A program made the translations under genes and the position numbers. A stretch of DNA of 64,000 bases, taken from assembly GCA_024742875.1 (NCBI GenBank), contig JANSXP010000027.1, positions 20,604 to 84,603 of the forward strand, in the 5' to 3' direction. The notes below the pieces were generated by a model, which was not told the origin of the DNA, made no database searches, and worked only from the letters and a program-made list of their open reading frames with translations. Below are positions 1 through 11,100 of the stretch, in pieces. Within the stretch, counting starts at the first letter, position 1, and each line of letters starts with the position of its first letter. The DNA is from Planctomycetaceae bacterium. GTDB taxonomy: Bacteria > Planctomycetota > Planctomycetia > Planctomycetales > Planctomycetaceae.

Positions 1-773
1 TCACGCGAACGATCCTCCGGCTGATGTGTCAGAGCATGGGCAATGTGCTGGCTGTCCGCCAGTCGCCCGGAGGGGACTTGATCGGCAGCGGCTGGCAGCA
101 TGCCGTCACCGGCCGCCGAATTGCCGGCTGTCTCGGGGGTGGGGGGGCGAGCGTCCGCTGCCGCAGCATCCGCTCGGCCAGATGTCGCAGCGCCCTCCGG
201 TTTGTCACCTGTCGCAGCGCGGCCAGCCTGACCGCGACCCGTGGGCCGCGACATTCGGCGTAACTCGTCCAGAACAGAATCCAGGCTCTGCCCGCGGATA
301 AACTGCATCGCCAGAAAATGGACGCCATCGGCTTCTCCCACGCCATACACCGGCACGATGTTGGTGTGGTGCAAAGCCGCCGAAATTCGTGCTTCACGCT
401 GAAAGCGTTTCACCAGCCGCTCATCGGACACACTTTGCCACGGCAGCACTTTAATCGCCACATGCCGTCCCAGCGACTCCTGGATGGCCTCGTAGACGAT
501 CCCCATGCCGCCGCGACCAATCTCCCGGATAATCCGATAATCCCCCAGTCGCTGCAGTGTGCGTCCGTCCCGCGTGACGCGCGGCTGCTCGGGTGCCGTG
601 GACTCCACCTGCTCCATCATGGCGACGGCTGGGAACAGCTCACGGATCTCGTCTTCCAGCTCCGGATGGCGACTGACGAACTCGCTCAAAGACGGATGCT
701 CACCATTGCGCTTGCGCCGCAAAAATTCATCCATCAGCGGCCCCAGCACATCCTCTGAGGAATCACGTGCCAT
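1..773 (-). CDS. Ser/Thr protein kinase, 3'-truncated by window edge
   Basis: The frame opens at an ATG at 771-773 and runs off the left edge, so only about 257 N-terminal residues are present. An AGGAGG (784-789) lies 10 nt upstream and fixes the start. Residues 1-50 resemble the short acidic helical N-terminus of planctomycete kinases (LFPAVAMM region). The kinase fold begins near residue 78 with the glycine loop IGRGGMGIVYEA and the ATP-binding lysine in VAIKVLP (K108). After the hinge (LAMQFIRGQSLDSVL) comes an unusually long Ala/Gly/Pro-rich stretch before the window ends, so the HRD and DFG motifs are not visible. The ECF sigma gene lies 33 nt upstream on the same strand; such sigma-kinase pairs are common in Planctomycetes and suggest that the kinase modulates the sigma factor (inference). 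Confidence 0.88.
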   Translation of the reverse strand, partial: MARDSSEDVLGPLMDEFLRRKRNGEHPSLSEFVSRHPELEDEIRELFPAVAMMEQVESTAPEQPRVTRDGRTLQRLGDYRIIREIGRGGMGIVYEAIQESLGRHVAIKVLPWQSVSDERLVKRFQREARISAALHHTNIVPVYGVGEADGVHFLAMQFIRGQSLDSVLDELRRMSRPTGRGQAGRAATGDKPEGAATSGRADAAAADARPPTPETAGNSAAGDGMLPAAADQVPSGRLADSQHIAHALTHQPEDRSR

Positions 774-806
774 CAGGCGCCGTCCTCCTGCTGGCTGATC
801 GCCGAC

Positions 807-1415
807 TCATGCGTTCTCCCCGGCATCAAGGGACTGCTTCAGGCGGCGAATCGCCCGAATGTAGCGTTTGTAGCTGGCCTGTTTTTCAATGCCGAGCACT
901 TCCGCGGATTCGGCGTTGTCCAGATGTTCGAAGTGCCGCAGGGCGAGAATTTCGCGGTCGACATCTTCCATGTCATTCAGTGCCTGCTGGATGCGATGCC
1001 GCTGTTCGGCACGATTCATGGCATGACTGGGCGAAGAGAATCGGCCGACCAGCTGCGCGGCCAGTGCGGCGGAAGAGGCTTCCGGGCCAGCGGCCGCGTT
1101 GATGGACACTTCTCGTCCTGCATCACGTGCCTGTGTGCCCAGATGATAACGATGCGCCTGTGCGAGCTTCTGGCTGGTGAGAAATCTGAGCCAGACAAAC
1201 GGACTGACATCCCGCTGCCGTTCGTACTCTTCAAAACGCCTCGAGGCCTCCAGGTAGGCGTCCTGAATCACGTCCGAAGCGTCCACCCTCCCATTGAGGC
1301 GTCGATCAAGGCGCAAATGGACCATTCGCCGCAGTCTCTCCCGGTGCTGCGCAAACAGCTCGCCGAGATCAGAGGGGCCTGTCGCCGCATCAGAAAAGTT
1401 GGAATCTGTGTTCAT
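807..1415 (-). CDS. ECF-family RNA polymerase sigma factor (planctomycete type)
   Basis: This 202-residue protein has a sigma-2 region near residues 20-90, with the core-binding/-10 helix VDASDVIQDAYLEASRRF. The sigma-4 helix-turn-helix is near 145-195 (EILALRHFEHLDNAESAEVLGI followed by a basic recognition helix). This is the layout of the planctomycete ECF subfamily. No anti-sigma gene is adjacent; instead a Ser/Thr kinase follows 33 nt downstream, consistent with kinase-linked ECF control. Its target promoters cannot be deduced here. The upstream 110 bp contain no other gene. Confidence 0.9.
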   Translation of the reverse strand: MNTDSNFSDAATGPSDLGELFAQHRERLRRMVHLRLDRRLNGRVDASDVIQDAYLEASRRFEEYERQRDVSPFVWLRFLTSQKLAQAHRYHLGTQARDAGREVSINAAAGPEASSAALAAQLVGRFSSPSHAMNRAEQRHRIQQALNDMEDVDREILALRHFEHLDNAESAEVLGIEKQASYKRYIRAIRRLKQSLDAGENA

Positions 1416-1528
1416 CGCCGCACTTTCTGCCTGATGTACTGCGGTGCGATTTGCAGATCGTACAGCCGGATTCGTTTTTTGCCGACAGGACCGCGAAATT
1501 CCACTTCAAAACAGCGCCCCCTCCGCCG

Positions 1529-3139
1529 TTAAGGCTCGATGCAGAGCAGTTCGGTCATGGTGTGAGCATACAGTCGCCCACCGGCGTACGTCACAGACGC
1601 CAGCGTCCACGTTTCTCTGGCCGGACCCAGGTCGTTGATGGCGACGATGGCCTCCGGAGAAAGCTCGTCAATTTCTGAGTCGATCACGTAAACAGTCCCG
1701 GTGACGACCGGAAAAAACAGATAACGTCCCACGCGCGTCGGACTCGCGGCCGAGATATGCCCCCAGCCGGAGCCCTGGTGTCCCTTGTCGCCCACAGCGA
1801 ATCCCTGCGCATTGCGGGGGTCGTTGCCGCGGTCAGCTTTTTTCCACAGCAGGACGTCCTGATCGCGTGACTGTTCCGACGCGATCAACTGAGCGGGCAG
1901 TTCCAGATACTCCACCCGCCCCGTCCGGGCATGCACACGCCCCAGATAGTGCACGTTGTGGGACAGAAACCAGTGCCAGTCGCCCACCACCAGATTGGCC
2001 TGGTTGGTGTTGGGGTGGCCTTTTCCGGCTTTCACAGAGAAATCCGTCTGGCGATTCCAGCGGGCCGCCTGCTCATCCCAGGTCCACGCGGTTGCGCCGG
2101 AATACAGCGGCTGCCGCCGCAGCACTTTGCCACTGCTGGTCTCCAGCACGACGTGTTCACCCAGTTGAAAGCCCATCGTCAGGTCTTCATTCCAGTGACA
2201 CGAGAAGGAAGGATCGTAGCGATCGAGCTGCGTACTCCACAGCGTCTGTCCGGCCGCCTCGCCAGAGACCACGGTCAGGCTCTGTCCGTAGGGGCGTTCC
2301 AGTGCGCCATGCGGTCCGCCCCGCGCGTGCGCGACGGCCCAGCGACCATCAGGAAGTTTGCCGGCCATCGGTGTGTTATGAATGGACGTGCCGACCTGCT
2401 CCCGCCACAGCACGTCTCCGGTGGCGGCATCGATACCATGAATGTACGTCCAGACTTCCTGTTCCTCGACGCCGTCGGGAACAGCCGTGCCTTTCGAACG
2501 TTTTCCGGGCGCCGACCATTTTTGAATTTTTGCGCCCTGTTCTTTGTTGGCGACCTCCACATACAGAATCACTCCATCCGCCAGAATGGGCTCTGCCTGC
2601 CGGTTGTTGTGTTTAAAGCGCGGCGTCCAGCTGCGACTCCAGACCTTCTCTCCGGAAAACGTGCAGCAGCACATTGAGCCACAGCGGTTGAAAAACCAGA
2701 CGTGACGGCCGTCGGTCACCGGCGCAAACACGGTGCCGTCCGTAAAGCCCCCCGCCAGAGAAATGAAGGCCTCTCCTGGCAGTTCCACCTGCCAAAGCTG
2801 CTCTCCGGTGAGGGCGTCAAAGCAAAAGCCAAGGACGTCCTCCACACCATTTTTCTGCTCTTCACGAGCGATCGGAACATGCGTGGTGACAAACAGGCGA
2901 TTGCCCCAAATGACCGGGCTGCTCATCCCGGCTTCCGGGAGTTCGGCCCGCCAGAGAATGTTCTCTCCCCGCGAGGCGCTCCACGTCGTCGGCGGTGTTC
3001 CTTCGACTTGCCAGTTGCCCGCCGGACCTGCCGCCTGGGGCCAGTGATCCTGTGCGCCCGCACGAGAAGCCGTGATGAAAATCGACAGCAGCACCCCGGC
3101 CACCAGCAGGCAGTTTGTCAGTTGTCGACAGCGCCTCAT
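1529..3139 (-). CDS. Exported PQQ/BamB-type beta-propeller protein
   Basis: The 536-residue product opens with a Sec signal ([21 protein letters not shown]). Repeated outer-strand motifs follow, typical of PQQ-like propellers: [33 protein letters not shown] and [12 protein letters not shown]. Such proteins act as periplasmic scaffolds or as quinoprotein-like enzymes. No clear PQQ-dehydrogenase catalytic residues were recognised, so a substrate is not assigned. The ATG shares one base with the TAA of the upstream esterase gene (TAATG at 3137-3141), which implies translational coupling. A start further upstream is excluded by that overlap. Confidence 0.85.
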   Translation of the reverse strand: MRRCRQLTNCLLVAGVLLSIFITASRAGAQDHWPQAAGPAGNWQVEGTPPTTWSASRGENILWRAELPEAGMSSPVIWGNRLFVTTHVPIAREEQKNGVEDVLGFCFDALTGEQLWQVELPGEAFISLAGGFTDGTVFAPVTDGRHVWFFNRCGSMCCCTFSGEKVWSRSWTPRFKHNNRQAEPILADGVILYVEVANKEQGAKIQKWSAPGKRSKGTAVPDGVEEQEVWTYIHGIDAATGDVLWREQVGTSIHNTPMAGKLPDGRWAVAHARGGPHGALERPYGQSLTVVSGEAAGQTLWSTQLDRYDPSFSCHWNEDLTMGFQLGEHVVLETSSGKVLRRQPLYSGATAWTWDEQAARWNRQTDFSVKAGKGHPNTNQANLVVGDWHWFLSHNVHYLGRVHARTGRVEYLELPAQLIASEQSRDQDVLLWKKADRGNDPRNAQGFAVGDKGHQGSGWGHISAASPTRVGRYLFFPVVTGTVYVIDSEIDELSPEAIVAINDLGPARETWTLASVTYAGGRLYAHTMTELLCIEP

Positions 3140-4248
3140 TATTCTCTCCCCTGGCCCTTGTCGGAGTCTGCCAGTGTTCGTTCAAAAAACTTCTGCATAG
3201 CGGGCGCCGTACGTTTGGACGCCTGGCCAAAGACTCCGTGTCCGGCTCCCTCCACGCGAAGGTAGGTTACGTCGGCCTTTGCTGTTTTCAGGGCCTCAAC
3301 AAAAGAGTCGCCCTGATGCACGGGCACCGTGCGATCGGCCGTCCCGTGAATCACCAGAAACGGCACGCCCGCTTTGGCGTACGTGATAGGTGCACATTTT
3401 TTTGCCAAAGCGGTTGCCTGGTCGATATTGTCCGTGCCGAACAGCCGCTGCAGGCGACGTGGATCCGCTTCAGAACGGCCGTCCCAGTTCAGAAAATCGG
3501 TCGGCGGAGCCGAGCACACAACCGCATTGACACTTCCGGAGAATTCCTGCCACGGGCCGTCACCATCCAGTCCGGCATCAGTCCCCGTCAGCCCCAGCAT
3601 CGACACCAGGTGCGCGCCGGCCGAGTTGCCGTAAGCTCCGATCCGATCGGGGTCGACATGATATTTGTCTGCATGAGCCCGCAGCCAGCGGACAGCGTTG
3701 CGACAGTCTTCGATGCAGGCGGGAAATGAGGCTTCGTCGAGCAACCGATAATTGACCGACACACAGACGTACCCACGAGCCGCATACTGCAGCGGTAAGC
3801 TCCGCCACTGCCCGCTTCCTTTATCGCCAGAACGCCAGCCGCCACCGTGAATGAACACAATCGCTGCGCGCCGTGGTGTATCGGCGGTGAGCTCAGCAGC
3901 GGGATACGCGACATCAGCCTTCCATTTGTCGCTGTCGCCCTCTCGATAGGCCACATCTTTTTCCAGCGTCACACCTTCGGGAATCGACAGTCCCGGGCTG
4001 CGTCCGGTCCGCCTGGTGGAACGCTGCAGACGTTTGACCAGTTCTGCCAGCTCGTCGTCTTCCAGCTGCCCATCTTTGTTCACGTCAATGCGGTCAAAGT
4101 TTTTCAGCAGCTGATTCTTCGCCTCAGACTTCGCAATGACGCCATCCCGGTTGGCGTCGAAATTTCGTTTCAGGCCATCGACGCTGATTTGTCCGAACGC
4201 CGCCTGGACGAAAAGCAGACTGATAAAGAAGGAAGTCATTCGCCGCAT
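3139..4248 (-). CDS. Secreted alpha/beta-hydrolase with EF-hand pair
   Basis: I choose the ATG at 4248, which has GGGGAG 6 nt upstream and gives a compact signal peptide ([19 protein letters not shown]). In-frame ATGs at 4254 and 4293 are alternatives. After the signal come two 12-residue calcium loops, [12 protein letters not shown] and [13 protein letters not shown] carboxylesterase/BD-FAE-type hydrolase fold follows: oxyanion motif HGGGW, nucleophile elbow GNSAG, Asp in HGTADRTVP and His in GAGHG. It probably hydrolyses esters (for example on plant or algal polysaccharides) outside the cytoplasm; the actual substrate is unknown. It is coupled to the downstream propeller gene by a TAATG overlap. 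Confidence 0.87.
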   Translation of the reverse strand: MRRMTSFFISLLFVQAAFGQISVDGLKRNFDANRDGVIAKSEAKNQLLKNFDRIDVNKDGQLEDDELAELVKRLQRSTRRTGRSPGLSIPEGVTLEKDVAYREGDSDKWKADVAYPAAELTADTPRRAAIVFIHGGGWRSGDKGSGQWRSLPLQYAARGYVCVSVNYRLLDEASFPACIEDCRNAVRWLRAHADKYHVDPDRIGAYGNSAGAHLVSMLGLTGTDAGLDGDGPWQEFSGSVNAVVCSAPPTDFLNWDGRSEADPRRLQRLFGTDNIDQATALAKKCAPITYAKAGVPFLVIHGTADRTVPVHQGDSFVEALKTAKADVTYLRVEGAGHGVFGQASKRTAPAMQKFFERTLADSDKGQGRE

Positions 4249-4329
4249 CGCCATCTCCCCGCAACCGATCGACATGGCAGCACAGCGCTGCACTTGTCTG
4301 TATAGCCTGATGTTGCAGGACGCGGTTGT

Positions 4330-4833
4330 CTATCGAGCCGCCAGATTTGTCGCGGTGGTCTGTCGCAGTTGTTTGGCGGCAGAGGCGGACGGCAAACGTC
4401 GTTTGGAGAATCGACGTGACACGGCCGGAGAGAGCATGAGCAGACCGTAACCGCCCACGAGCAGGGCGATGTTAAGAAACGGCGTCGCGTGAACCATCAT
4501 GGAATAGTAGACGTCGCGACTGAGCAGCGTCCCTGCACCAAACCAGCCATCCAGCAGCAGTACACCTGCCAGCAGAACATTCCACGCTCTGCCACTGTTC
4601 TGCGATTCAAATCCGGTGGCTGCCATCGCAGCGAACACCCACGGCAGTGTCCCCAGCGCCCAGAGCAGACACGCACTGCGCACCGGACTGACGACAGCCA
4701 TCACCAGCGCTGGCAGGCCGCCCAAAACGCAGAGCATCAAACTGAGACGACGACGACCGCGCCCACCTGGGGCCTCTTTGGAAGACGTATTGCCCGACGT
4801 AGACGCACTGTACACAGTTTCAGTATTCCGCAT
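4330..4833 (-). CDS. Small integral membrane protein, unknown function
   Basis: The frame is open from 5007, but the upstream 58 residues are basic and unpatterned. The ATG at 4833 (MRNTETVYS) is a more likely start and gives 167 residues. A short Gly/Arg-rich cytoplasmic segment is followed by about four hydrophobic helices: LSLMLCVLGGLPALVMAVVS, ACLLWALGTLPWVFAAMAA, AWNVLLAGVLLLDGWFGAG and TPFLNIALLVGGYGLLMLS. A basic tail ends the protein. I do not recognise the family. No strong ribosome binding site is visible. The gene lies between the hydrolase gene and the divergently transcribed CHAT-fold gene. Confidence 0.55.
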   Translation of the reverse strand: MRNTETVYSASTSGNTSSKEAPGGRGRRRLSLMLCVLGGLPALVMAVVSPVRSACLLWALGTLPWVFAAMAATGFESQNSGRAWNVLLAGVLLLDGWFGAGTLLSRDVYYSMMVHATPFLNIALLVGGYGLLMLSPAVSRRFSKRRLPSASAAKQLRQTTATNLAAR

Positions 4834-5142
4834 TGGCTTGTCCGCAGGACCGTAGGGAGGAAGCTGGTCGCCCAACCGGTCGCGAGAGAGGAGCAACTGA
4901 CGTGCCAGCCCAAACAAGGCTGTTTTGTGGCCGAAACGGCCGTGCAGGCCATCTGCCTGCCGCCTTTTTACTGCAGTTTGGTGCAGCCCCTCAGCGGCAC
5001 CTGACACCAGCAGTATCCGCCGACGTCACGAAATCTGCGTTCGTCCGGAGAATTCGTGTCCGCCGATCCCCCGGCCTGCGTTTGTGAGAGTGAGCAATTC
5101 CGCTTCAATACTGGATAAGACACTTCCGCGATCGGGCCGCCC

Positions 5143-8100
5143 ATGAACGCCACCTCCCATTCGCCCTGCTTTCCGAGCAGCCAACGACCGCGCTGCCAGT
5201 TTTCCGTCCGGCTGGTCAGCAGTCTGTGCGCCTTTGCCCTGGCCATCTTCTGCGATCGCGTGCTGGCGGCGGAGTTCGCCTTCGTGAGCGACGACTCCTT
5301 ACGGCTGATCGACGACAGCGGCCAGTCGGTAGCAGAACTGCCGCGTTACGCGGTCCTGGATGTCAAATCGCGAAAACAGGGGAAGCTAATCGTTACGTAC
5401 GAGGATCAGGACTTCGAAATCTCCACCGCTCAGGTCTATCTGTCCTCACAGTTCCCCAGCGTGAACGCCGACAACGAGCCGGATCTGCGACATGTCGTGG
5501 AATCCCTGGGTCTGGCCGTTCTGGCGGAAGCCGATGAGAATTACCGGCTCGCCCACACTACGGCAGACCTCGCTTTGAAGCGACTGGATATCTACACAGA
5601 GCAGCCCACGCTGTTTCATGCGTTGATCCGAAACTTTCAGGCTTACACGCACTACCAGCAGCAGGATTATGACGAGACATTACGACTGCTCACGCAGTCA
5701 GACAATCTGATTGCCAACCTGAATCTTCGGGATCACTTTGTGGCGGCTGACACCTGGCACCTGCGGGCCATGGTCCTTGATCAGCAGGAGCGTTATGAAG
5801 AATCGGCCGCCCTGTATGAACGTGCGGCTCTGAATCTGCTGAACAGTCTGGGCTCGCAGCACATGGACACGGCCACCGTGTTCAGCGGACTGGCATACGC
5901 TCGCTCCAGTGCGGGACAGCCCGCTGAAGCTCTGCTGCCACAGCAGATGACCGTCAACGCGATGAGGCAACTGCTGCCACCGGACGATGAGCGAATCGCG
6001 TTTGAAACGGCCTGGCTGGGAGCGACGGCCCGCGATGCAGAACGTTATGACGTGGCTTTGGAAGCGCTGCGAATCGCGGCCGACCTGTACGAGCAGAGGC
6101 ATCCTGATCTGCAGTCAGAGCTCTACGACGTGTACACCGACGTGATTTACATCAACACGGAAACCGGTGATTTCGAATCCGCTGACAACGTCTGCGAGAC
6201 CGCAAACGCACTGGTGGACCGGATGCCGGCAGAACTGAAAAGCGTCTCACTGAAAGACCTGCTGCTGCGACAGGGACGAATCGATTTTGACCGGAAAAAC
6301 TATCCGGCCGCTCTGGCGCATTTCCAGGACGCCATTGCCCAATACCAGCCGGAGGCACCAGACGAAACCGACGGTAACGCCCACGAGTGGGTGGGGGATG
6401 TGTTTGTGGAACAGGATCGCCTCGCCGACGCCAAACAGGCCTACGAGCGTTCCATCAAACGACTGGCGGCCGCCGGAGATCTGGAAAGTGATCGCATTCT
6501 GGATCTGCGAGAATATGCGGACAACCTCGAGAGCGACAAGGACAACACACTGAGTGACGTCGTGATGGTGGAGTTGCCACAGGGCTACCTCCTGAACGAC
6601 GACGGCAGCGTGGCGCACACAGTACCGGGCCTGACAGTGCTGGACTGGCGGCAGTCAGACGAGAACTATCACACAGTGAATTACAACGGCGAACTGTTCC
6701 GTCTGGCCAACACACAACTGCGGACTGTGCAGCACCTGCCCGGTTACGCCCTGACGACACCAAGCCTGTTCCGCACGCTGACATCCAGCTTCACAGAGGC
6801 AGTGACTGCACTGAACCAGCAGCAGTCGGCCTCTGCCGACGCTCACATGCAACAGGCCATTGCTCTGTCGAAAAAGGAATACGGTGCCGACAGCTCACTC
6901 ACCCTGTGGCTGGAGTTGATGGAAATCGCCATTCATTCGCGAACACGCGGCCCGAAAGAGGCGCTGCAGCGTCTGGACGAGATTCAGCCGCGACTGGATG
7001 CAGTGAACGTCAACGCCTACGACTTCACTATTGATGTCAATCGCATCAGAGGGGGCTGCCAGCTGGATCTCGACGAGGGAGAAAAATCGGCGGAACACTA
7101 TCGGACGGCGCGGGACGCCGCGCTGCAGCAGTTTGGCCCGGATCACGCCGTCACCATTAACAACACGCGGCACCTGGCCAAGTCACTGCGGTACAGCGGT
7201 CAGCACGAACAGGCGCTCGCGGAGTTTCAGACGGCTGTCAGAAAAACAGAGAACATCTATCCGGCCGGAGCAACAGAGCGAGCCGACACGCTGTCGGAAC
7301 TCAGCGTGGTGCTGCTGGATCTGGGGCGACTGAAAGACGCCAGGAGTCTGCTCGAACAGGCCCTGGCAGAGGGGGACGCGCTGCCGCCGGAGCAGTACCT
7401 GGGACTGGCGGCCAGTTTATCCCGCGTGTATCTGGCTGACGGTGACAACGAATCGGCTCGCGAAGTGGCCACTGCGGTTGTGGAAGAGCTGACCCCCGGA
7501 AAACTCAGTGCGATACCGGCACTCATGAGTCTGCAGGTGCTGTCGGAACTCGATTTGAAGCAGGAGCGGTGGGACGATGCCATCCAGCATCTGACCGCAC
7601 AGCTCGAGTCGCTCTCCGCCAACGGACTGGCCAGCAACTTTGCCGCAGCAAAAGCCAGCGAACAACTGGCAACGGCCTACGCCGCGACGGGCAATACGGA
7701 AAAGGCGGTCGAACAGCTGAACGAGGTGCTGCGTATCTACGACATTCTGGGCGGAGGTGACAGCCCGCAGGCCGACGCCATTCGCAAACGCCTCGGGGAA
7801 CTGACAGCGACGCCCGGCGACGATCCGGCTGGCGATTTCATCTCCCGTTTTCTGGATTTGAATCCAAAGGGAGAATCCATGCAGATCGTCGTGGAGGATG
7901 GCCACGTGACGGCAGCCCCGGATGCAGACAGTCGCCGCATCGCAGCACTGAGTAAAGACCAGGAAATCTGGAGTCTGCAGCAGCAGGACGGTTTTTATCG
8001 GATCTATGTGCAGGACGAAAACCGATACGGCTGGGTGGCAGCGGACAACGTACAGCCTCAGCGGGAGCAGATCATCAGTGCGCGTTCCGCCGAACTGAGA

Positions 8101-11100
8101 ACTCAACTGCGTGATCAGTACGCTGATGAAGCCAACGCTTTGCTGGAGCGATTCGAAACAGCAATCGCTCCCACCCGTGATCTGAATGCAAAACTGCAGC
8201 GCCTGCAGGCGGTGGCGGAAGAACTCGATTCGGCGAGCAAAGGCCGCAGCCTGCTGCTGGGAATTGTCTTCGAAGAATACATGACGACACGCACCCAACA
8301 GCGCGAGCCCGGACTGAAGGATGTGGACAACAGTATGTTCAGCGGCGTGCTGCGGACATTCGGCTATCAGCATCCGGTCACTGCCGCATTTCGCTACAGC
8401 CGTGCTCTGACCGCTCGCAGTCTGGGTCAGCCGTATGCCGCCATCTCTGAGCTGGAGGAAATCGTCAAAATCTGCCGGCGTCATTTTGGCCCGCAGCACC
8501 CCCGCACGCTGACATACACACTCGGGCTGGCAGCCAGTCAGAACGTGGCGGGACACTTCGACAAAAGCCAGTCCCTCTACGCAGCCATCCTTGAGGATGT
8601 CGCTGACGATGAGACTCTGCGGTTCGTTTCCGCCACGGCCCACATGGGGCTGGGGCAACTGGCAGCCTCAGAACACTCCTATGACTCCGCCATTGAGCAT
8701 CTGACGACTGCCATCTCAGGCTTTGAAAAAACGGGACACCTGATCCCCGAATCGACGGCCCGCACTTATAACGCTTTGATCTGGTGTCACCTGCAGCAGG
8801 GCGATCCTGGCACCGCCGCCCATCTGCTGCAGCAGGCGGCCCCGTTTATGGAAAACGCGGCCGCAGAGGTGAAGATCCCTCACTGGACAATGCAGCTGCA
8901 GACCGCGGCCGCACAGCCAGGCGAACTGACCGACGTCATCACGTCCCTCGCCGAGCTGACAGACACCGTTTCCGTTTCGCCCACGCAGTTGAAAGCCCTG
9001 TTTCTGCAAATGTCACTGGCGCGAAGTCGCACTCATGTGGAACAGGCCATCAGGGGGACTGACAGCGCGCTGCGGACCGAGCTCCAGGATCTGAACGAGC
9101 TGGCACCGTTTCTGCCGCCCCAGCAGCAAATCAGCATGGCGGCCGAGGCGGACCAGAGTCTGGCCGAGGCCACGTCACTGTCGCTGCAGTTCGACCGTCA
9201 GGATGTGCACGCCGCCACGGCCACGTGGGCCATCAATGGCCACAATCGGCTGCCGGAACTGCTGAGCATGAAACGACGCGCTCAGTCAGTGATTGACGAC
9301 GGCGAGGACATGAGCCTCTTCATTCGCTGGAGCACCGCGGCGCACAACCGATTCCGTCTGCCACTGAAGATCGACATCGACCAGCCGCCGGAGAACATTC
9401 GCTCGAGCGTCACACGGCTGATCGCCGACGAGGCCGACCTGTATCAGCAGTTGCCACCGGCCATTCAGGCGATCTACGGCAACACCCCCGAGTGGGTCAC
9501 GCTGAATCAGGTTCGCAGTGGACTGGCGACTGATGAGGTGCTGATTCTCATTCGACGCTCGCTGACACCAGGACGCATTCTCACTGCCGCCGCCGAGGAG
9601 AATCAGCAGTCCGTCTATCTGGCGTGGCTGATCACGTCCAGGACAGACGCTCCCGTTCAGGTCGTCAACCTGGGTTCCCAGGACGATATCGATGACGAAG
9701 TTCGCCGGGCTCTGCAGTCCTTTGCCGCGCTGGCCCGCCGATCGGCCGACAGCCAGCCCGGGACCAGCGAGATTCTTCGTGAACAGAAGCTGCTGCAACT
9801 GCTGTCCCGTCGCCTGTGGAAACCGATTTCGGCCAAACTGGACCTTAAGGCCCAGCGCCTCACGGTGTGTGCCGACGGGCCGCTCCAGGATCTTCCCTGG
9901 TCTGCGATTCCCGGTGACGAAGGGGAGCCACTGCTGACGAAGTTCGTAGTTCGGTATGTGAGCACTCCACGCGACATCACGGGCGAACAACCAGCCTCCA
10001 CGGGCCCGTCGGTCGTCATTTCACAGCCCGACTATCAACTGCCGGATGACGCGATCAGCCAGCTGCCCCGATACGATCTGCAGACTCTGGTTCGCAAATC
10101 GCAGGGGTCCCGGCTGGACGTGAATCGCAGTCAACTGGTTCAGTCCGTCAGCGTGGCCGACAGTGATGAAGACTTTCTGAACCTGCTGGATCCGGACACC
10201 AGTCCGGCAGACACCAGTCCGGCAGACGACAGCGTTCTGGGAGACATCGTCCTGGCCGACAGGATTCGCCAGTGGACGGGCGCGGCCCCGCAGTACTATC
10301 ACCTGGACGAGGCATCCGACTACCGCATGCTGACCATTCGACCGGGACGAGTCCTGCATATTTCCACCGACGGATTTGAGGATCAGCCGCAGGTCGTGAC
10401 ACGCGACACGCGTTTTCTGGCCCCCGCCCCCCGCGCTCTGATGGCCTCACTCACCATTCGTCAGTTCAATCCGCTGATGCGGTGCGGCCTGCTGCTGGCC
10501 GGCTGCGACATCCGCTCGGAAAACAATCACCTGGCCGATGGCGTCTGGACGGGTGAAGAAATCGCCACCATGAATCTGAGTGGCACCGACCTTGTGGTGC
10601 TCAACGTTCGTCCGCAGGCCTCGTCCAGCGACTACGTGGCGGGAGCAGGCAACATGCCGCACCTGTTTCGTATCGCGGGTGCTCGCACGGTCGTTTCGCA
10701 GACGATTGCTGTGCCACCGGAACTCGCTGTGCCATTACTCAGGAAGATGTATCGGCAGCTGGCTGACGGCGGTTCGCCGGCGGACGTCATGAACCGCATT
10801 CAGCGTCAGCAGCGCGCAGAACTTTCGGCGGCGGGCGACTATGCCCCGGTGGGCCGCTGGGCCGGCTTTCGTGTCACCGGCGGCTTGCCGCGGACCACCA
10901 GCGGTCCCGTGGAAACAGAAGACGTGGCTGGACCGCCAGCAGCGGGAGACGACGAACCCGTCGACGTCGCGGACGCGCGAGCCGTGGCTCGCCAGGTGCT
11001 GCGGCTTTATGCCGACAAGGATGTGGCTGGTCTGCTGGGGATGTCTCAGGAGGGCCCCCTCCCGGATTCCGAACTGCAAAAGTACGCTCCCGGAACAGTT

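Noticed and set aside
7417..8658. Minus-strand 413-codon open frame
   Set aside because: Antisense to the TPR/CHAT gene; cysteine- and histidine-rich sequence lacks domain features.
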